In this document: piece by piece, positions 41,259-50,538 of the stretch
Position numbering within the stretch: the stretch's first letter is position 1
Layout of the letters: each line of letters begins with the position of its first letter
Assembly: GCF_016743775.1 (NCBI RefSeq)
Contig: NZ_JAEQMY010000031.1
Span: forward strand, 1-56,056
Direction of reading: 5' to 3'
Origin: Microvirga aerilata
Lineage (GTDB): Bacteria > Pseudomonadota > Alphaproteobacteria > Rhizobiales > Beijerinckiaceae
Length of the DNA stretch: 56,056 nt
Notes under the pieces: model-generated
What the model was told of the DNA's origin: nothing
Database searches by the model: none
What the model saw: only the letters and a program-made list of their open reading frames with translations
Position numbers and translations under genes: made by a program

Positions 41259-42803
41259 TCAGAACAGCGTTTCGTGGGGGTGAGCCACATGCTCCTGGAA
41301 GATCGCTCCCGTGGCCGGCTCCACCTCCTTGAGCACGACGGCGTATCCCCAAAGGTTGGCCACCATCTGCAACACCCGCTGAGCATCGTCCTTATGAAGC
41401 AGGGTGCGATTGAGAACATGATGATGCAGGATCAGGCGTCGGTCCCCGGCAAGATCGACATCGATGACCTGAATGTCGGGGTCGCTCCAGCCGACGTCGT
41501 AATGGCGCGACAGCGAACGACGAAGACGGCGGTAGCCGCGCTCATCGTGGATCGCCTCGATCTTGAGCTCCGGCCGGTCCGGATCGTCGACCAGATGGAA
41601 CATGCGCCATTGCCGGATCAGATGCGGACTCAAATATTGCGAGATGAAGCTCTCATCCCGGTAGTTCGCCCACACGTCGCGCAGCACCCCCATGGCATCG
41701 CCTCGTCCGGCGATATCGGGGAACCAGTCGCGGTCCTCGTCCGTCGGGACGGTGCAGATGCGCTCGATATCTTGCATCATGCCGAAGCCGAGCGCGTAGG
41801 GGTTGATGCCGCCGTAATGCGGGTCGTCGAATTCCGGCTGCCGGGTCACGTTGGTGTGGGACTGAAGGAATTCGAGAAAGGCGCCGTCGCTGATCTGCCC
41901 CGTCTCGTGCAGGCGGGTCATGATGCGGTAGTGAGTGTAGGTGGCGCAGCCCTCGTTCATCACCTTGGTCTGGCGCTGAGGATAGAAGTACTGCGCGATC
42001 TGGCGCACGATGCGCAGGATCTCGCGCTGCCACGGCTGCAGGCGCGGCGCGGATTTTTCCAGGAAGTACAGGATGTTTTCCTGCGGCAGCTCCAGAAGCG
42101 CTCGGCGGCGTTCGTCGCTCAAGGCCGGCTTGGCGGACGCTCCCTTGGTGGGCACCGTTCGCCAGAGATCGTTGAAGGTCTGCTCCTGGTGAAGATGGCG
42201 CTCACGCTCCCGGCGCTCCTCCGAGCGCAGGTCGGGCTTCTTCTTGCGCGGATAGCGGTGGACGCCGTGGGACATGAGAGCATGGGCCGCATCGAGAACC
42301 CTCTCGACGGCGGCATGTCCGTAGCGTTCCTCGCAGCGCGTGATGTAGCCCTTGGCGAAGTCGAGATAATCCAGGATCCCGTCCGCGTCGGTCCACTCCT
42401 TGAAAAGATAGTTGTTCTTGAAGAAGTGGTTGTGCCCGAAAGCCGCGTGGGCGATCACGAGGGTCTGCATCGTCGCCGTGTTCTCCTCCATGATGTAGGA
42501 GATGCACGGGTTCGAGTTGATGACGATTTCATAGGCGAGCCCCATCAGCCCTTGGCGGTAGCTCGATTCATGCATCGCAAAGCGCTTGCCGAAGGACCAG
42601 TGCTTGTAGAACAGGGGCATGCCGATCGACGCATAGGCGTCGAGCATCTGCTCGGCTGTGATCACCTCGATCTGGTTGGGATAGACGTCGAGCCCGAGCT
42701 CTCCCACGCCGATGGCTTCGACTGCATCGAAGATGCGCTGGATCGTGCCGAAATCCCAGTCGGCGCCATGGAACAGCAGGCTGTCACGCTCGATCAGGCT
42801 CAT
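41259..42803 (-). CDS. SpoVR-family protein
   Basis: This 514-residue protein matches the SpoVR/YcgB family throughout: WDFGTIQRIFDAVEAIGVGE, QGLMGLAYEIVINSNPCISY, AHAAFGHNHFFKNNYLFKEW, FYPQRQTKVMNEGCATYTHY, and NPYALGFGMMQDIERI. The function is unsettled; in proteobacteria it is co-regulated with PrkA and YeaH in nutrient stress and stationary phase. The start overlaps the YeaH stop by four bases. His/Glu-rich segments suggest a possible metal site. Confidence 0.95.
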   Translation of the reverse strand: MSLIERDSLLFHGADWDFGTIQRIFDAVEAIGVGELGLDVYPNQIEVITAEQMLDAYASIGMPLFYKHWSFGKRFAMHESSYRQGLMGLAYEIVINSNPCISYIMEENTATMQTLVIAHAAFGHNHFFKNNYLFKEWTDADGILDYLDFAKGYITRCEERYGHAAVERVLDAAHALMSHGVHRYPRKKKPDLRSEERRERERHLHQEQTFNDLWRTVPTKGASAKPALSDERRRALLELPQENILYFLEKSAPRLQPWQREILRIVRQIAQYFYPQRQTKVMNEGCATYTHYRIMTRLHETGQISDGAFLEFLQSHTNVTRQPEFDDPHYGGINPYALGFGMMQDIERICTVPTDEDRDWFPDIAGRGDAMGVLRDVWANYRDESFISQYLSPHLIRQWRMFHLVDDPDRPELKIEAIHDERGYRRLRRSLSRHYDVGWSDPDIQVIDVDLAGDRRLILHHHVLNRTLLHKDDAQRVLQMVANLWGYAVVLKEVEPATGAIFQEHVAHPHETLF

Positions 42804-44107
42804 GGCGCCCTTGCTCCTGCCTCCGCGTCGCGCCGGCGGAAGAGTTCACGGAAAACGGGATAGATCTCGCGCCTGTGATTGACCTTGCGCATGGCGAGAT
42901 TGGCGCTCTGCCCCTGCAGGGTCTCATAGGTCTGCCACAGGGAGGTCTTGTGGTTGATGAAGCCCGTCTGCATCCGGTCGCTGTCGCTGCCGACCTCGAG
43001 ATAGGCGTAATACTGGCAGACCGGCAGGATCTCGTCCCTCAGCAGGGTCGCGCTGGTGCTGCCGTCGTTGGGGGAATTGTCGCCGTCGGAGGCCTGCGCC
43101 GCATAGATATTCCAGCTGTCGGGGGAATACCGCTCGGCGACGATCCGCTGCATTTCCCGCAGCGCCGACGACACCACGGTTCCGCCGGTCTCCGGGCTGT
43201 TGAAGAAGGTCTCCTCGTCCACCTCCTTGGCCTCATGGGTGTGCCGGATGAAGACGATCTCCACATGCTTGTAGCGCCGGGTCAGGAAGATGTAGAGCAG
43301 CATGTAGAAGCGCTTGGCGAGATCCTTCATGTGCTCGGTCATGGAGCCCGACACATCCATCAGGCAGAACATCACCGCCTGCGCGACGGGCTTCGACACG
43401 GGCTCGAAGCGGCGATAGCGCAGGTCGATGGGGTCGATATAGGGGAAGCGCTTGGTGCGAAGCTGCAGCTCCTCCAGCTCCCGCCGCAGCTCGGCCAGGC
43501 GCTCGGGCGAGCCGTTCTCCTGCTCAAGGAGCGCGATCTCCTCCTGCAGGCGCAGCAGTTCCGCGGGCTTTGGCCGGCGCATGGCAATGCGCCGGGACAG
43601 GGAGTTTCGCATGGAGCGCAGCAGCGCCAAGTTGACGGGCGACCCCGTGACCGTATAGCCCGCGCGCCGCACCCCTTGCGTTTCAACCGTCGCGACGCGC
43701 CGTTTGGCGAGATCGGGAAGCTCGAGATCGTCGAGAAAGAGATCGAGGAATTCGTCGCGGGTCAGGACGAAGCGGAAATCGTCCGCACCCTCGCCATTGT
43801 CGCCGCCGCCGGAGCCGCCGCCTCCGCCGCCCGGCGGCCTGTCGACCGTATCGCCCTCCACGAAGCGCTTGTTCCCGGGAAGAATGTGATCGTGCACGCC
43901 TCCCTCGCCCGAGCGGCGGAAGCTGGGCTCGCGAACCCCGTCGGCCGGGATCGAGACCTCTCCTCCTCTCTCGAGATCGGTGATGTCCCGATCACCGGCG
44001 GTCTGGCGTACGGCTCGCTGGATCTGCGCCTTGGCGCGGCGAATGAAACGCTGACGATTGGCTAGACTCTTGCCCCCTGGGTTGAGGCGCCGGTCGATGA
44101 TGTACAT
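42800..44107 (-). CDS. YeaH/YhbH-family protein (DUF444, VWA domain)
   Basis: This 435-residue protein has the YeaH layout: an N-terminal basic part (IDRRLNPGGKSLANRQRFIRR), a Gly-rich loop (GGGGGSGGGDNGEG), and a C-terminal von Willebrand A domain with the metal-binding DVSGSM (VMFCLMDVSGSMTEHMKDLA) plus PETGGTVVSSAL and QASDGDNSPNDG. It is encoded between prkA and spoVR, with a 31-base gap before it and an ATGA overlap after it. YeaH is thought to act with the PrkA kinase; the mechanism is unknown. Confidence 0.95.
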   Translation of the reverse strand: MYIIDRRLNPGGKSLANRQRFIRRAKAQIQRAVRQTAGDRDITDLERGGEVSIPADGVREPSFRRSGEGGVHDHILPGNKRFVEGDTVDRPPGGGGGGSGGGDNGEGADDFRFVLTRDEFLDLFLDDLELPDLAKRRVATVETQGVRRAGYTVTGSPVNLALLRSMRNSLSRRIAMRRPKPAELLRLQEEIALLEQENGSPERLAELRRELEELQLRTKRFPYIDPIDLRYRRFEPVSKPVAQAVMFCLMDVSGSMTEHMKDLAKRFYMLLYIFLTRRYKHVEIVFIRHTHEAKEVDEETFFNSPETGGTVVSSALREMQRIVAERYSPDSWNIYAAQASDGDNSPNDGSTSATLLRDEILPVCQYYAYLEVGSDSDRMQTGFINHKTSLWQTYETLQGQSANLAMRKVNHRREIYPVFRELFRRRDAEAGARAP

Positions 44108-44138
44108 AGGAACGCCTAAACTGCCTCCATTATCCCCG

Positions 44139-46085
44139 TCAGCCCGCCTGCTTCACGCGCATGTACCATTCCACGAGACGCCGGACCTGGCGCTCGGTGT
44201 AACCACGCTCCATCATCCGCTGCACGAACTCCCCGTGCTTCTTCTCGGTCTCGCCGTCCTTCTTCGAGCCGAAGCTGATGACGGGCAGGAGTTCCTCGAC
44301 CTGCGAGAACATCCTGCGCTCGATGACGTCGCGGATCTTCTCGTAGCTCGTCCAGGAGGGATTGCGTCCGTTGTTGCCGGCGCGCGCCCTGAGGGAGAAC
44401 TTGACGACCTCGTTGCGGAAATCCTTCGGGTTGGCGATGCCTGCCGGCTTCTCGATCTTGGTCAGCTCCTGGTTCAGGAGCTCCCGGTTCAGAAGCTGGC
44501 CCGTATCGGGATCCTTGAAGTCCTGATCCTCGATCCATGCATCCGCGTAGGAAACGTAGCGGTCGAAAAGGTTCTGGCCGTAGTCGTGATAGGATTCCAG
44601 GTAAGCCTTCTGGATCTCGTGCCCGATGAAGTCCGCATAGCGGGGCGCAAGCTCCGCCTTGATGAACTCCAAATAGCGCCGCTCCACGTCCTGAGGCAGC
44701 TGCTCCCGCCTCAAGGATTGTTCGAGTACGTACATGAGGTGCACCGGATCGGCCGCAACCTCGATCGTGTCGTGGTTGAAGGTTGCGGACAGAACCTTGA
44801 AGGCGAAGCGAGTGGAGATCCCGTCCATTCCTTCGTCGACCCCGGCCGAGTCCTTGTACTCCTGGAGGCTGCGCGCCCGTGGATCGACCTCGCGCAGGCT
44901 CTCGCCGTCGTAGACGCGCATTTTCGAGTAGAAATTCGAATTCTCGTGCGCCCGCAGGCGCGACAGAACCGAGAACCGGGCCAGCATCTCCAGCGTGGCG
45001 GGCGCGCAGGGAGCGCCTGCCAGCTCCGAGCTCCGGATCAGCTTCTCGTAGATCTTCTGCTCCTCCGTGACCCGCAGGCAGTACGGCACCTTGATCACGT
45101 AGATGCGGTCGATAAAGGCCTCGTTGTTCTTGTTGGCCCGGAAGGTCTGCCATTCCGCCTCGTTGGAGTGGGCCAGAATGATGCCTGTGAACGGAATGGA
45201 GCCGATATTCTCCGTCCCCACATAGTTCCCCTCCTGCGTTGCCGTCAGAAGAGGGTGGAGCATCTTGATCGGCGCCTTGAACATCTCGACGAATTCGAGA
45301 ACGCCCTGGTTGGCGCGGTTGAGGCCGCCCGAATAGCTGTAGGCGTCGGGATCGGCCTGGGACAGCGTCTCGAGCTTGCGGATATCAACCTTGCCGACAA
45401 GGGACGAGATGTCCTGGTTGTTCTCGTCGCCGGGCTCCGTCTTGGCAATACCGATCTGCCGCATGCGGGACGGATTGAGCTTCACCACCCGGAAGCGGGA
45501 GATGTCGCCCTTGAACTCGTCGAGCCGCTTGATGGCCCAGGGGCTTAGAAGATTGGTCAGGCGCCGGCGTGGAATGCCGTAGCGCTCCTCCAGCATAGGT
45601 CCCATCTGCTCCGGGTCGAAGAGCCCGAGCGGGCTTTCGAAAACCGGGCTGATTTCGTCGCCCGCTTTCAGCACATAGATGGGGTTGACCTCCATTAGGG
45701 CCTTCAGGCGCTCGGCCAGGGAGGATTTGCCGCCGCCCACGGGGCCCAGCAGGTAGAGGATCTGCTTGCGCTCCTCCAATCCCTGCGCGGCATGGCGGAA
45801 GAAGCTCACGATCATCTCGATCGTTTCTTCCATGCCGTAGAATTCGGAGAAAGCCGGATAAACCCGGATCGTGCGGTTCATGAAGATGCGGCCGAGGCGT
45901 GCGTCCTTGGACGTGTCGACGAACTGCGGCTCGCCGATCGCTGCCAGGATGCGCTCAGGGGCGCTCGCATACATCATGGGATCGTTGCGGCACCCTTCCA
46001 GGTACTCCGCGAGAGACATCTCCGCCTCCCGGCGGGTCTCGTAGGACTTTAGGAAACTCGAGAACAGGTCGTCGGAATGAAGCAT
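44139..46085 (-). CDS. prkA: PrkA-family serine protein kinase (YeaG)
   Basis: The protein has an AAA-like ATPase domain (Walker A in LLGPVGGGKSSLAERLKAL, residues near 115) followed by the PrkA C-terminal domain, and includes RRRLTNLLSPWAIKRLDEF, LSRLRAHENSNFYSKMRVYDG, SLREVDPRARSLQEYKDSAG and MDGISTRFAFKVLSATFNHD. YeaG-type kinases act in adaptation to nitrogen and other starvation. I use the ATG at 46085; a TTG six codons upstream (46103) is possible but its ribosome-binding site would be too close. It begins the operon with yeaH and spoVR. I saw no EcfG motif upstream. Confidence 0.95.
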   Translation of the reverse strand: MLHSDDLFSSFLKSYETRREAEMSLAEYLEGCRNDPMMYASAPERILAAIGEPQFVDTSKDARLGRIFMNRTIRVYPAFSEFYGMEETIEMIVSFFRHAAQGLEERKQILYLLGPVGGGKSSLAERLKALMEVNPIYVLKAGDEISPVFESPLGLFDPEQMGPMLEERYGIPRRRLTNLLSPWAIKRLDEFKGDISRFRVVKLNPSRMRQIGIAKTEPGDENNQDISSLVGKVDIRKLETLSQADPDAYSYSGGLNRANQGVLEFVEMFKAPIKMLHPLLTATQEGNYVGTENIGSIPFTGIILAHSNEAEWQTFRANKNNEAFIDRIYVIKVPYCLRVTEEQKIYEKLIRSSELAGAPCAPATLEMLARFSVLSRLRAHENSNFYSKMRVYDGESLREVDPRARSLQEYKDSAGVDEGMDGISTRFAFKVLSATFNHDTIEVAADPVHLMYVLEQSLRREQLPQDVERRYLEFIKAELAPRYADFIGHEIQKAYLESYHDYGQNLFDRYVSYADAWIEDQDFKDPDTGQLLNRELLNQELTKIEKPAGIANPKDFRNEVVKFSLRARAGNNGRNPSWTSYEKIRDVIERRMFSQVEELLPVISFGSKKDGETEKKHGEFVQRMMERGYTERQVRRLVEWYMRVKQAG

Positions 46086-46686
46086 GGCGCCACCGAAATC
46101 CAATCCCTCTCAGAGACAACTATTGTGCACCGCTAAGGTTGCCCAGACCATGCGATACGATGATGCGGTCAAGTGATGCGGCACGTTCCTTTCGTCATGG
46201 CGGAGGATCGGCAAGTCGCGATCGGCTCGGCTCTTTTCAGCAGCCCTGTGCGACTTGTGAAGTTTGCCCGCCCTTGCCCCTCTAGCCTCGCGGATTGCGG
46301 TCGCAACGGCAAGTTAAAGTTTGCAACAGAGGCTCGATATCCCCTGTGCCGCATTGCCGCCCGGAGGATCATGCAGCCCCACCTCGGCAGCCGCATGGCC
46401 TCATATGACAGTTAGATCTCCGCCCCCCGGAAAACCAGCAGCCGCCGGTCAATTGAACGTGACCCGGCATGGATCGGCAGGCCCCTTTTTGCGCCGCATC
46501 ATCGGGGTTGATCGAGAGGAGCCCCGCCCCATCATCTAGTGGGCACGACTTCCTCTGAACGAACCCTGAACCGTTGCGTTGCCGCTGGGCCATTCCAGCC
46601 TGTCATCCTGACTCCGAGCCCTCTGGGACCGGCCAGACCGGGATGGGACCTGCCGCAATTGCTTATCGAACTTGGAGAATCCGCCC
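46086..46686. other. Divergent intergenic region between prkA and the alcohol dehydrogenase
   Basis: About 600 bases without a supported gene. It must hold the prkA operon promoter and that of the dehydrogenase. A GGAAC box on the minus strand near 46188 has no CGTT at the right distance. Short open frames here have no ribosome-binding site or protein features. Confidence 0.5.
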
Positions 46687-47751
46687 GTGATCAAAGCTTT
46701 CGGCTACGCCGCCCAGGACGCGACCACCCCTCTTGCACCCTTCAGCTTCGAGCGCCGGGAGCCCGGCGAGCGGGATGTTCAGATCGACATTCTCTATTGC
46801 GGGGTCTGCCATTCCGATCTGCACACGGTCCGCGGCGAATGGGGTGGCACTCTCTTCCCGTCTCTGCCAGGCCATGAGATCGTCGGCCGCGTGACCCGCG
46901 TCGGCGGGGGCGTACAGAAGTTCAAGGTCGGCGATCTCGTCGGCGTCGGCTGCATGGTCGACTCCTGCCGCACCTGCAGCAGCTGCCGCGAGGGCCTGGA
47001 GCAGTACTGCGAAGTCGGCTTCACCGGCACCTACAACGGTCCCGAGCAGGGCACCGGCGCCAACACCTATGGCGGCTATTCCGACAACATCGTCGTCGAC
47101 GAGAGCTTCGTGCTGCGGGTGCCGGACGGAATGGACCTGGCCGCCGCCGCGCCTCTGCTCTGCGCCGGCATCACCACCTTTTCGCCCTTGCGCCGCTGGC
47201 GGGTGCAGGCCGGACAGAAGGTGGGCGTCGTCGGCCTCGGAGGCCTCGGGCACATGGCCGTCAAGATCGCGCGCGCCATGGGGGCGCATGTGGTGCTGTT
47301 CACCACGTCGCCCAACAAGCGGGAGGACGCAATAGCCCTCGGCGCCCACGAAGTGGTCGTGTCGAAGGACAAGGAAGCCATGAAGTTGCACCGGAACAGC
47401 TTCGACTTCATCCTCGACACCGTTGCGGCTCCGCACGATCTCGACAGCTACCTCGTGCTTCTTGCCCGCGACGGCGCCATGGTGCTCGTGGGGGCTCCGG
47501 CCGAGCCGCATCCGGCCACGACGGTCTTCAACCTGATCATGAAGCGCCGCCAGCTCGCCGGCTCCCTGATCGGCGGGATCGCCGAAACGCAGGAGATGCT
47601 CGATTTCTGTGCCGAGCACGGGATCACCGCCGAGATCGAGATGATCCCGATCCAGCAGATCAACGAGGCCTACGAGCGCATGCTCAAGAGCGACGTCAAA
47701 TACCGGTTCGTCATCGATATGGCCTCGCTGAAGCAGGAGGCTGCGGCGTAG
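46687..47751 (+). CDS. Zinc-dependent NADP alcohol dehydrogenase/aldehyde reductase (YahK/Ahr type)
   Basis: This MDR enzyme of about 354 residues has the catalytic-zinc ligands (GVCHSDLHTVRGEWGG; PGHEIVGRV), the four-Cys structural-zinc loop (CRTCSSCREGLEQYC) and the dinucleotide motif GVVGLGGLGHMAVKIA. NTYGGYSDNIVVDE is typical of the cinnamyl-alcohol-dehydrogenase/YahK group, which reduces a wide range of aldehydes with NADPH. I place the start at GTG 46687, 9 bases after a GGAG site; a TTG at 46672 would add five residues. It is directly followed, 7 bases later, by the fusion gene at 47759. Confidence 0.9.
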   Translation: MIKAFGYAAQDATTPLAPFSFERREPGERDVQIDILYCGVCHSDLHTVRGEWGGTLFPSLPGHEIVGRVTRVGGGVQKFKVGDLVGVGCMVDSCRTCSSCREGLEQYCEVGFTGTYNGPEQGTGANTYGGYSDNIVVDESFVLRVPDGMDLAAAAPLLCAGITTFSPLRRWRVQAGQKVGVVGLGGLGHMAVKIARAMGAHVVLFTTSPNKREDAIALGAHEVVVSKDKEAMKLHRNSFDFILDTVAAPHDLDSYLVLLARDGAMVLVGAPAEPHPATTVFNLIMKRRQLAGSLIGGIAETQEMLDFCAEHGITAEIEMIPIQQINEAYERMLKSDVKYRFVIDMASLKQEAAA

Positions 47752-47758
47752 CCCGACC

Positions 47759-49555
47759 ATGCTCGTCTACGGCGATGTGGAACGGGTCGAGACGGTCGGG
47801 GCCAAGCAGGCCTTCATCCGGGCGGCCCTGTCGGAGGCCAAACAGCTGCCGCCGGGCATCCGGCGGCACGAAGCCCTGGTGGGCGCCTTCATCGCAACGG
47901 GCGAACTCGTCCAGAGCCTCATAGACGCCGAGTTCCAGGAACGCGGCTTCGATGCGCGCTCGCCCCTTCACGACACCGGGATGGAGTGCCTTTGCGTCCT
48001 GGCCGATGCCATCGCGCAGTCGTGGCGGAACGAAGCGGGGGCGGCGTCGCTGCCCCTGAGGTTCTTCGACAAGCTCCTTGGCTTCGAGCCATCCCGCGCC
48101 ATCCGGACGAAGCAGGCGGAGGGCTATGCCTTTTACGCCCTCTACCCGGAAAGCTACATCGAGGCCGCGAAAGCCTCGGGGCTGGGCGCCGACACCCAGG
48201 TGATCGGCATCCGCAGCATCGGCGCGGGCCTCAGCGCCCTCGTTGCGGCGGCCATCGGAGCCCCGCCTCCTTTCACCGTTCGCCCCGTGGGCCATCCCTT
48301 CGAGCGTGAGATCAAGGTCGACCCGGCCCTGACGGCGGAGCTGGCGGCGCGCAGGGGGAGCCCATTCGCCGTCGTGGACGAAGGCCCCGGCCTCTCGGGC
48401 AGTTCGTTCGGAGCGGCCGCCGACTGGCTGGAGAGCGCCGGCATCCCGCGGGAGCAGATCCACTTCTTTCCCAGCCATGCCGGCGGGCTCGGCCCCCAGG
48501 CCAGCGGCCGGCACCGGGAGCGCTGGAACACCGCCCCGCGCCATCTCGTCTCCATGGACGATCTCCTTTTCCGCAGGCGACCCCCGCACACGCTCGCCGC
48601 GTGGGTGGAGGATGTCGTCGGCCCGCTGGAAGGGCCGCTCGAGGAGCTTTCAGGCGGCGCCTGGCGAGCCCGGCGCTACCGGGACGAGGGAAGCTGGCCT
48701 CCTGCCAACGTTCAGCAGGAGCGCAGGAAATACTTGGCCCGTGCGGGGGGCGCGTCATGGCTCGTCAAGTTTGCAGGCCTCGGCGAGACCGGCTCGAGAA
48801 AGCTCCGGCAAGCTCTGCAGCTTCACGAGGCGGGCTTCACGCCCGAGGTCGCAGGTTTGCGCCACGGCTTCCTCATCGAACGCTGGCAGGAGGATGCCCC
48901 TGCCCTCGACCAGGCTTCTTTCGGCCGTGACCATCTTGTCGCTCAGGCAGGAGCCTACCTGGCCTTTCGCGCGCGGCATTTTCCGGCGGCGGACCGCCAC
49001 GGAGCCGATTTGGACAGCCTTCGCCGCATGGCGATCTACAACACCGGGCAGGCCCTCGGAGCCGAGGCCGCAGCCGACCTGGAGCGTCGTTTAAGCTCCG
49101 CAAGCGCTCTCGAGGGAGAAGTTCGTCGGGTGTGCACCGACGGGCGGATGCACCCTTGGGAGTGGCTGGTTTCCGGCAGCCGGCTCATCAAGACGGATGC
49201 CCTGGATCACAGCGCCGCTCACGATCTCATCGGGCACCAGGACATCGGTTGGGACATCGCGGGAGCGGCGGTCGAGCTTGATCTTTCGCACGGCGAGGTT
49301 TCACGCCTCTGCGGCATCGTTCAACAGGAGGGCGGCCATCCCGTCTCCCCCGATCTCCTCGCCTTCCTGATCCCCTGCTATCTGGCGTTTCAGATGGGCG
49401 CTCATGCCATGGGAGCAGACGCGCTCGGCGAGGGGCCGGAGGCGGTTCGCCTTCGCCAAGCGGCGGTCCGGTACGGCAATCGCCTGAGGGCGCTCGAAAG
49501 CCGGGACGGCCTGCTCGGCATAGCGCAGGAACAAGACGAAGCAGCCGCCAGTTAA
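47759..49555 (+). CDS. Putative phosphoribosyltransferase-kinase fusion protein
   Basis: This 598-residue cytoplasmic protein seems to combine two enzymes. The first half contains RTKQAEGYAFYALYPESYIE, VIGIRSIGAGLSALVAAAIG and, near residues 202-218, FAVVDEGPGLSGSSFGAAAD, a PRPP-binding-loop pattern of type I phosphoribosyltransferases. The second half (about 330-560) resembles the aminoglycoside-phosphotransferase/kinase fold: WLVKFAGLGETGSRKLRQAL, GFLIERWQEDAPALD and, near 485-505, HDLIGHQDIGWDIAGAAVEL, where a catalytic/metal Asp is expected. I do not know a named function; related pieces occur in predicted nucleoside-like small-molecule systems. It follows the dehydrogenase closely and may be co-transcribed. 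Confidence 0.6.
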   Translation: MLVYGDVERVETVGAKQAFIRAALSEAKQLPPGIRRHEALVGAFIATGELVQSLIDAEFQERGFDARSPLHDTGMECLCVLADAIAQSWRNEAGAASLPLRFFDKLLGFEPSRAIRTKQAEGYAFYALYPESYIEAAKASGLGADTQVIGIRSIGAGLSALVAAAIGAPPPFTVRPVGHPFEREIKVDPALTAELAARRGSPFAVVDEGPGLSGSSFGAAADWLESAGIPREQIHFFPSHAGGLGPQASGRHRERWNTAPRHLVSMDDLLFRRRPPHTLAAWVEDVVGPLEGPLEELSGGAWRARRYRDEGSWPPANVQQERRKYLARAGGASWLVKFAGLGETGSRKLRQALQLHEAGFTPEVAGLRHGFLIERWQEDAPALDQASFGRDHLVAQAGAYLAFRARHFPAADRHGADLDSLRRMAIYNTGQALGAEAAADLERRLSSASALEGEVRRVCTDGRMHPWEWLVSGSRLIKTDALDHSAAHDLIGHQDIGWDIAGAAVELDLSHGEVSRLCGIVQQEGGHPVSPDLLAFLIPCYLAFQMGAHAMGADALGEGPEAVRLRQAAVRYGNRLRALESRDGLLGIAQEQDEAAAS

Positions 49556-49613
49556 AAGCCAAGTCAACACACTTGCAGTTGCCGGGCACACGCCTGGCAG
49601 GATCGGTTCTTGC

Positions 49614-50477
49614 ATGTTTTCCGAGACAGGGCGGCTCTTGAAGGTGGCCTTCACAGGCTGGTGGAATGACCGCGCCATGAGCCTTGGCGCCTCCATCGCC
49701 TTCTTCACCGTATTTTCCCTCGCCCCCATGCTGCTCGCGGCCATTGCGGTTGCGGGGCTGGCCTTCGGCCGGGAGGCGGCGCAGGGTGCCATCGTGGCCG
49801 AACTCGGCGGCATGATCGGCAACAACGAGGCCTCATTCCTCGAAACCATGATCGCCAGTGCCGGCAATGTGGGGTCCGGCCTCATCGGCACTGCGGTCGG
49901 GGTCGTGACGTTTCTGCTGCTTGTCACCGGCGCCGTCGTCGAACTCCAGGACGATCTGAACATCATCTGGAAAGCCAAGCCGCCTGCGAGCTACGGTGTG
50001 ATGGACTTCATCAAGACGCGGCTGATCAGCTTTGCGCTGGTGCTGGGGATTGGCTTCCTGCTGCTCGTGTCCCTGGTCATCGATACGGGGCTGACGGCCC
50101 TCGGGTCGTACCTGGAGGCGAACTTCTCGGGCGCCACGGTTCTGCTTCGTTTCCTCAACAGTCTCGTCTCCTTCATCGTCGCCACGCTTCTGTTCGCGAT
50201 GATGTTCAAGATCCTGCCAGCGGTCGACATCCAATGGAGCGACGTCTGGACGGGCTCCCTCGTCACGGCCCTCCTGTTCACCGTGGGCAAGTTCCTGATC
50301 GGGTACTATCTCGGCAAGAGCAATGTCGCGTCGAGCTACGGGGCTGCCGCGTCGATCATCACGATTCTGCTTTGGATCTACTACTCGTCCCTGATCCTGC
50401 TCTTCGGCGCTGAGTTCACGAAAGCCTATGCCGAGAGCCAGGGCAGCCGAAGGGGCCGCAAGCCTCCTCAGCCATGA
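49614..50477 (+). CDS. YihY/BrkB-family inner-membrane protein (short form)
   Basis: This 287-residue protein is the standard six-span YihY form: WWNDRAMSLGASIAFFTVFS, LAPMLLAAIAVAGLAFGREA, AVVELQDDLNIIWKAKP, WSDVWTGSLVTALLFTVGKF and YGAAASIITILLWIYYSSLI, then a short basic tail. Unlike the paralogue at 22870 it lacks an N-terminal extension. It begins 58 bases after the fusion gene. Function of the family is unresolved; a flippase or transport role has been suggested. Confidence 0.88.
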   Translation: MFSETGRLLKVAFTGWWNDRAMSLGASIAFFTVFSLAPMLLAAIAVAGLAFGREAAQGAIVAELGGMIGNNEASFLETMIASAGNVGSGLIGTAVGVVTFLLLVTGAVVELQDDLNIIWKAKPPASYGVMDFIKTRLISFALVLGIGFLLLVSLVIDTGLTALGSYLEANFSGATVLLRFLNSLVSFIVATLLFAMMFKILPAVDIQWSDVWTGSLVTALLFTVGKFLIGYYLGKSNVASSYGAAASIITILLWIYYSSLILLFGAEFTKAYAESQGSRRGRKPPQP

Positions 50478-50484
50478 CGAAAAA

Positions 50485-50506
50485 CGGGCCAGGAATTCCT
50501 GACCCG
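50485..50506. terminator. Palindromic hairpin between the YihY and catalase genes
   Basis: CGGGCCAGGA-ATTCCTGACCCG forms a near-perfect stem with one mismatch between convergent genes, preceded by an A run that becomes a T run on the catalase strand. It probably ends both transcripts. Confidence 0.6.
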
Positions 50507-50538
50507 CTCATCTTCAATCGACAGCGACGGCGCCTGGC

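Noticed and set aside
40797..42863. Long plus-strand open frame opposite spoVR
   Set aside because: Antisense to spoVR, whose family motifs and operon context are clear; the translated sequence has no domain features.
46178..46192. EcfG promoter upstream of prkA
   Set aside because: A minus-strand GGAAC is present but no CGTT occurs at 16-17 bases.
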